A stretch of 12,523 nucleotides of DNA from positions 1-12,523 of the forward strand of contig MU625068.1 in assembly GCA_025349905.2 (NCBI GenBank), read 5' to 3'. Under the pieces are notes generated by a model. That model searched no databases. It saw only the letters and a list, made by a program, of their open reading frames with translations, and was not told the DNA's origin. Below are positions 8,440-12,523 of the stretch, piece after piece (within the stretch, counting starts at the first letter, position 1; every line of letters starts with the position of its first letter). Source of the stretch: Blastocladiella britannica (Eukaryota; Blastocladiomycota; Blastocladiomycetes; Blastocladiales; Blastocladiaceae). The translations under genes were made by a program, and so were the position numbers.

Positions 8440-8537
8440 GAATATTTTTTTTTTTTGATTTTTGATGAAGTTCTTCTGGCTGGCAAAGACAAGTCGCGCT
8501 CTTTCGACAATCACGACCACAGTAATTTAATAAAAAA
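8440..8537. promoter_or_regulatory. Bidirectional promoter between SPC12 and CLF1
   Basis: About 98 bases separate the two divergent start codons. On the + strand the gap begins with a long poly-T run (about 8444-8456), then a mixed stretch, and ends with the A/T-rich TAATTTAATAAAAAAA directly before the CLF1 ATG. Both genes must start transcription within or across this interval. No binding site is recognised with confidence. Confidence 0.55.
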
Positions 8538-11015
8538 ATGCACCGCTCGGGAATGCAGCGAGCGACACGCGTATGTATTTAATTTCATGCCATATACTAA
8601 TCAATACCAATAACAAAATGATACACAAAAAAAACAGGTCAAAAACAAAAACCCGGCCGAGATCCAAATCACGGCCGAGCAGATCCTGCGCGAGGCAACC
8701 GATGCGGCCGAGGAAGCATTCGCGGTGCCCAAGCAGACGATCGCCGACGAGGACGAGCTGCTGGAGCGGCGGTTCCAGATGCGCAAGCAGTTCGAGGACG
8801 TGCTCCGCCGCACCAAGTTCCACATTGGGTACTGGCTAAAGTACGCCAAGTGGGAGGAGCAGCAGCGCGAGCTCGACCGCGCCCGGTCCGTGTACGAGCG
8901 GGTGCTCGAAATCGACCCGCGCAACCCGGCCATATGGATCCAGTACGCCGAGATGGAGATGCGCGCCAAGAACATCAACCTGGCCCGCAACCTGTGGGAC
9001 CGCGCCGTGACTCAGCTGCCGCGCGTCGACTCGTTCTGGTACAAGTACGCGTACATGGAGGAAATGCTCAGCAACCACGCCAAGGCACGCCAGATCTTTG
9101 AGCGCTGGATGACGTGGAAGCCCGCCGAGGACGGGTGGCTCGCGTACATTGCGTTCGAGCTGCGGTACAAGGAGGCGGTGCGTGCGCGCGAGCTGCACCG
9201 GCGCCTGGTCGAGTGCCACCCGGACCCGCACAACTGGATCGCGTACGCGGCGTTCGAGGAGGACCAGGGCGCCGGCAGCGCGGCCCGCGGCGTGTTTGAA
9301 GAGGCCGTGCAGTACCTGGGCGACGCCAACATGACCCCGGCGCTGTGGATGGCGTTCGCCAAGCTGGAGACGCGGCTGCGCGAGTACGAGCGCGCGCGCG
9401 CCATCTACACGTACGCGCTGCAGACGCTGCCCAAGTCGGCCGCCAACGACCTGTACCGCGCCTACACGCAGTTTGAAAAGACCCACGGCGACCGCGCCGC
9501 CATTGAGCGCGCGGTCGCCGCCAAGCGCCGCCACGTGTACGCGGACGAGGTGGTCGTCAACCCGGCCAACGTCGACGCCTGGCTCGACCTGATTGGCGTG
9601 GATGAGGCGTCGGGCGATCTCGCGCGCGCCCGCGACACGTACGAGCGCGCCGTCGGCACCGCCCTCCCGCCGCCCGCCGCCGACAAGCGCCTGTGGCGCC
9701 GGTACTTGTACCTGTGGCTGCAATACGCGGCGTTCGAAGAGACTCGCGCCCATGACGTGGACCGCGCGCGCGCCGTCTACAAGGCCGCGCTCGATGTGGT
9801 TCCGCACGCCCGCTTCACGTTTGCCAAGCTGTGGCTGGCGTATGCGCGGTTCTTGGTGCGCGTGAACGGAGACGTGGCCGAGGCACGCAAAGTGCTGGGC
9901 CTGGCGCTTGGGGTTGCGCCCAAGCCGCGCTTGTTCAAGGGCTACATTGATCTCGAGCTGACGCTGCGCGAGTTTGATCGCGTGCGCGCGCTCTATGGTC
10001 GCTTTGTCGAGCACTTGCCTGCCAATGTCTACGCGTGGATCAAGTACGCCGAGCTCGAGTCCATGCTCGGCGAAACGGAGCGCGCACGCGGCGTCTTTGA
10101 GATTGCCATTGCCCAGGAGGCGCTCGACATGCCCGAGGTTTTGTGGAAGGCATTTATTGGTGTGTTCTCATTTTTTTTTTCTTTTTTTTCTTTTTGTTGG
10201 AGCACAAAAACTAACCAATAAGCGATCAAGACTTTGAAATGGAGCAAGAAGAGTGGGAAAACACGCGCCAGCTCTACGAGCGCCTGCTGGAACGCACGAC
10301 CCACGTCAAGGTGTGGATCAGCTACGCCAAGTACGAGCTGCAGGCAGAGGAGTTTGATGACGTGAATGTGCGCGCGGAGCGGTCTCGGGCGATCTTTGAG
10401 CGAGCATCCAAGGTGCTCAAGGGGCGCAGGGCCAACGAGGAGGTATTTGTGTGTTTTTATGCTCTTCTCCTTTGAAAGAAACTCACCGCAAGAACAATTG
10501 TATAGCGCGTGATCCTGCTCGAGTCCTGGCGCGACTTTGAATCCGAGTTTGGGACCGCCGAGCGCGTGCAAAAGATTGGCGCGCAGTTCCCGCGCATCAT
10601 CAAGCGGCAGCGGCGCGTGGGCGGCGGCGACGACGCCATGAACACGGACGATGGCGGCCACCAGTCGCTCGACGACTCGGCCGCGGCCGCCGCGCTCACC
10701 GAAGACTACTTTGAGTACCTGTGGCCCGACGAGGAGATCAAGAAGCCGTCGCTCAAGCTGCTGGCCAAGGCGCACGAGTGGAAGGCCAAGCAGGAGGCCG
10801 CAAGGCGCGCGCGCGCGGCTGCCGAGGCCGAGGCGGCGGCGGCTGCGGCGGAAGCCAACGGTGGCGACGACGATGAGGAGGAGGAGGAGAACGGAACCGC
10901 GCGCCCGAGCGCTGGCCAGCTGGCGGGGATCTTTGGCACCGGCGCCACCGAATCGAGCGCAGATGTCGCTGCTCGATTGGACGTGGTCGAGGAGATGGAT
11001 GAAGAAGAAGTCTGA
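8538..11015 (+). CDS. CLF1: Pre-mRNA splicing factor CLF1 / Crooked neck (CRNKL1, Syf3)
   Basis: Four exons: join(8538..8570, 8638..10159, 10231..10442, 10506..11015), 758 residues, in frame throughout. CLF1 is a HAT-repeat scaffold of the Prp19-associated (NineTeen) complex; it sits in the activated spliceosome and is needed for assembly and catalysis. Exon 1 gives [11 protein letters not shown]. Exon 2 opens with [20 protein letters not shown], the family's conserved N-terminal block. From about residue 70 to 600 runs a long series of HAT repeats of roughly 34 residues (W-x-x-Y-A-x-x-E … A-R-x-[IV]-[FY]-E-R-A), including [31 protein letters not shown] and [13 protein letters not shown]. Exon 4 begins with the conserved RVILLESWR and ends in a charged, alanine/glutamate-rich tail (about 668-758). 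Length is near the metazoan and fungal norm (about 690-850). Spliced junctions restore the family sequence exactly ([24 protein letters not shown]). Confidence 0.96.
8571..8637 (+). other. CLF1 intron 1 (67 nt)
   Basis: Donor GTATGT, branch-like ACTAAT near 8597, acceptor AAACAG, phase 0. It follows a 33-base first exon, so the true start lies upstream of the long open frame. Confidence 0.85.
10160..10230 (+). other. CLF1 intron 2 (71 nt) with poly-T block
   Basis: Donor GTGTGT, branch-like CTAAC at 10211-10215, acceptor ATCAAG, phase 1. A T-rich block of about 25 bases lies between the donor and the branch site rather than next to the acceptor. Splicing creates the Asp codon of the conserved KAFID/FE junction. 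Confidence 0.88.
10443..10505 (+). other. CLF1 intron 3 (63 nt)
   Basis: Donor GTATTT, branch-like CTCAC near 10482, acceptor GTATAG, phase 0. It joins NEE to RVILLESW as in the family. Confidence 0.85.
10805..10817 (+). repeat. Alternating GC dinucleotide run
   Basis: A pure GCGCGC tract in the last CLF1 exon codes for alternating Ala/Arg in the charged C-terminal tail. Alternating purine-pyrimidine runs can adopt Z-DNA. A shorter similar run occurs near 9388-9400 in exon 2. Confidence 0.7.
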
Positions 11016-11069
11016 CGACCGCATGCAAGTCCAGGAGTAAAATGATATAAACAATCCTTCATTGGGTCT
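11016..11069. terminator. Gap between convergent CLF1 and DDB1
   Basis: The 54 bases between the two stop codons must hold both 3' ends. The middle is A/T-rich (TAAAATGATATAAAC at about 11038-11052) with no perfect AATAAA on either strand. The 3' untranslated regions of the two mRNAs probably overlap antisense. Confidence 0.5.
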
Positions 11070-12494
11070 TCAGTGAAGCCGCTGAATGTCCTCGACCAGC
11101 CGCATCACCTCGTCCACCGAGACTGGCCGCTTCAGTTTCTCGGCCATGACGCGCGCAACCTGATCCTGCTCGTGGCGCTGCAGCTCGGTCGCGAACCGCT
11201 CAACGAGATCGCCGTCCACAATGCCGTGCATCTCGACGGTCTTGCGCGCCGACGAGAACGCGCGCCACGCGCCGTACTCGAACCGGGCCACGGGCGGAGC
11301 CAAGTCGTCCGAGTCAACGAGCGCGGCCTGCAGCTCCAGCAGCGTAGCGAAATCGTGGGCCGACCCGACGTTGGCCAGCACGCTGATCTGGCCATTGACG
11401 GACCCAGAGAGTGCGAGCGGACGTACCAGCGCGTCGTCGGCCGCGGGGCGCAGGTGGCCCAGGCGAATGCGGTTGACAAACTCGCCCATGCGCATTTCGG
11501 CACGCATCTCGAGCCGCGGTTTGCCCAGCACGCCGCCCGGGTTCGCGTCCTGCGGAATCGCCGTCAGGTACAGGTTGTGCTCGGTGTCGGTGGCCACCAC
11601 GTGGCGCGCATCCAGCATGCAGATCGACGTGACCCAGCTCGGCGCCGGGTCCTTGGCCACCACGTCGAGGGTATTGGCGACCGGGTCGTACCGCATCACG
11701 GTCACCGACTTCATGATGTCGCCCACCGCAAACGTGCACCCGGTGGCTTCCACAAACAGCGCAATCACAAATCCGGACGCCGACACCAGCGCGCGCATCG
11801 GCGGCGCTAGTTTCTCGTGCGAGACGCCCATCTTGCTGCTCGCCTGCACCTGGTACTGCGGGACACCGGAGAGCGACCGCGGGACCTCGAGGACGTGCAC
11901 GCGGTTGTTGATGCAGGCCGCGAGCCATGCTTTCGGGTGCGGCGGCGCCGCTTCGTCCGGCGTGGCATCGTCCGGGGTCAGCGCCGCGATCGAGTACACT
12001 GCGCCGCGCACCAGCGTCGCCGATACCAGCTGCAGCTGTCGCGCCGAAATGCGGAACGCGAGAATGCGGCCCTCGGACGGCTCCTCCTCGCCCTCCACGA
12101 CAAGCGCCGTGCCGACCACCACGAGTGGATCGATCTCCCCAGCAACCGGCAAGAGGCAGAGCGCCTGCGGAGCTTCACCCTCCAGGAGAGCCTGCGAGTC
12201 CAGCAGCTCAAACGACTTGTCATGCATGAGCTTGACAAACGCCTCCTCGCGCTGTGGGCCCGCCAGCAGCATTGGGTGGCGGGCGCTGCGCTCCGTGACA
12301 ATGACAATGGACTTGGACTGCGGGTGGTGGACGATCCGGCGCGGCATCTCGCCATTGAGCCCCACCGGCTTGACATGAACGTTTTCGAGCTCTTCCATTG
12401 CGCCAATGATGAACCCCGTGCGTGTGACTGCCAAAATCAGGTCGGCATTGAATCCTTCTTGCGGAATGTGCGCCGAGCACACGTCAATGGATCC
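11070..12494 (-). CDS. DDB1: DDB1, C-terminal part (damaged-DNA binding protein 1, CPSF_A family)
   Basis: Visible exon of 474 residues plus stop; the 5' part lies beyond the right edge. DDB1 is the adaptor that links CUL4-RBX1 ubiquitin ligases to WD40 substrate receptors and works in nucleotide excision repair. The exon starts at GSID after an acceptor and covers the last beta-propeller and the helical C-terminal domain. Family matches are FIIGAMEELENVHV (human LTIGTIDEIQKLHI), EPSEGRILAFR, GAVYSIAAL, VGDIMKSVTVMRYDP, GEFVNRI, SVNGQISVL, HGIVDGDLVERF (human GFIDGDLIESF) and the terminal MRLVEDIQRLH (human VVEELTRIH). The ending separates it from its relatives SF3B3/RSE1 and CPSF1/CFT1. Human DDB1 is 1140 residues, so about 60% is missing to the right. 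The exon is intron-free and GC-rich like CLF1. Confidence 0.93.
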   Translation of the reverse strand, partial: GSIDVCSAHIPQEGFNADLILAVTRTGFIIGAMEELENVHVKPVGLNGEMPRRIVHHPQSKSIVIVTERSARHPMLLAGPQREEAFVKLMHDKSFELLDSQALLEGEAPQALCLLPVAGEIDPLVVVGTALVVEGEEEPSEGRILAFRISARQLQLVSATLVRGAVYSIAALTPDDATPDEAAPPHPKAWLAACINNRVHVLEVPRSLSGVPQYQVQASSKMGVSHEKLAPPMRALVSASGFVIALFVEATGCTFAVGDIMKSVTVMRYDPVANTLDVVAKDPAPSWVTSICMLDARHVVATDTEHNLYLTAIPQDANPGGVLGKPRLEMRAEMRMGEFVNRIRLGHLRPAADDALVRPLALSGSVNGQISVLANVGSAHDFATLLELQAALVDSDDLAPPVARFEYGAWRAFSSARKTVEMHGIVDGDLVERFATELQRHEQDQVARVMAEKLKRPVSVDEVMRLVEDIQRLH

Positions 12495-12523
12495 CTATTT
12501 ATAATATGTTGGAATGAATGTAA
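12495..12523 (-). other. 3' end of a DDB1 intron, cut by the window edge
   Basis: Read on the - strand, the edge sequence is AT-rich and ends in TATAAATAG just before the GSID codons. The TAG is an in-frame stop, so the exon must begin here. The donor lies outside the window. Confidence 0.75.

Noticed and set aside
8046..8510. Open frame of 154 codons on the - strand
   Set aside because: It crosses SPC12 introns in the wrong frame for the exons with family similarity; the conserved residues lie in another frame with splicing.
8836..10014. 392-codon open frame on the - strand over CLF1
   Set aside because: A shadow caused by extreme GC-rich third positions; it has no family similarity, while the + strand matches CLF1 along its whole length.
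11221..12378. 385-codon open frame on the + strand over DDB1
   Set aside because: A shadow of the DDB1 exon on the other strand, serine/arginine-rich without recognisable domains.
11070..12494. Identification as SF3B3/RSE1 or CPSF1/CFT1, the other CPSF_A proteins
   Set aside because: The terminal VEDIQRLH and the GAMEELENVHV segment fit DDB1; the recalled SF3B3 ending is different.

Overview
This is a compact, intron-poor piece of eukaryotic nuclear DNA. Five protein genes fill about 12.5 kb, with gaps of only 30 to 100 bases. Spliceosomal introns are mostly short (62-71 nt, one of 91 nt), with GT...AG ends and CTAAC/CTAAT/CTCAC-like branch sites. Coding DNA is GC-rich with many CGCGCG runs, while introns and gaps are AT-rich with poly-T tracts. 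The gene set includes a DDB1 orthologue, a protein built of ASH/MSP-like (flagellar/centrosomal type) modules, and Myb domains that resemble fungal telobox (Tbf1-like) domains. Together these suggest a flagellate-stage early-diverging fungus (Blastocladiomycota or chytrid-like) or a close relative. That placement is inference; I cannot name the organism.

Left part (1-7908), + strand: a short non-coding leader with a poly-T then A-rich block is followed by a 974-residue nuclear protein with four spaced SANT/Myb telobox-like domains (227-3151). Only 30 bases later, and in the same reading frame, begins a 1554-residue, two-exon protein (3182-7908). Its last 1200 residues are a chain of about eight Ig-like ASH/MSP/Hydin-type modules.

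Middle (7909-8537): an AT-rich convergent gap, then a tiny four-exon gene on the - strand (7956-8439) for the signal peptidase complex subunit SPC12/SPCS1. It is easy to miss because every exon is short and a longer decoy frame runs through one of its introns. A gap of about 98 bases separates its start from the divergent start of the next gene.

Right part (8538-12523): the spliceosomal HAT-repeat scaffold CLF1/Crooked neck in four exons on +, ending 54 bases from the stop of a convergent DDB1 gene on -. DDB1 is cut by the right window edge inside an intron, so only its C-terminal 474 residues are visible.

The genes do not form a pathway. Splicing (CLF1), CUL4 ubiquitin ligase adaptor/DNA repair (DDB1), ER signal peptide cleavage (SPC12), a putative axoneme/centriole protein and a putative telobox-type DNA-binding protein simply share a dense locus. 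I see no tRNA, rRNA, CRISPR array, transposon or viral sequence.
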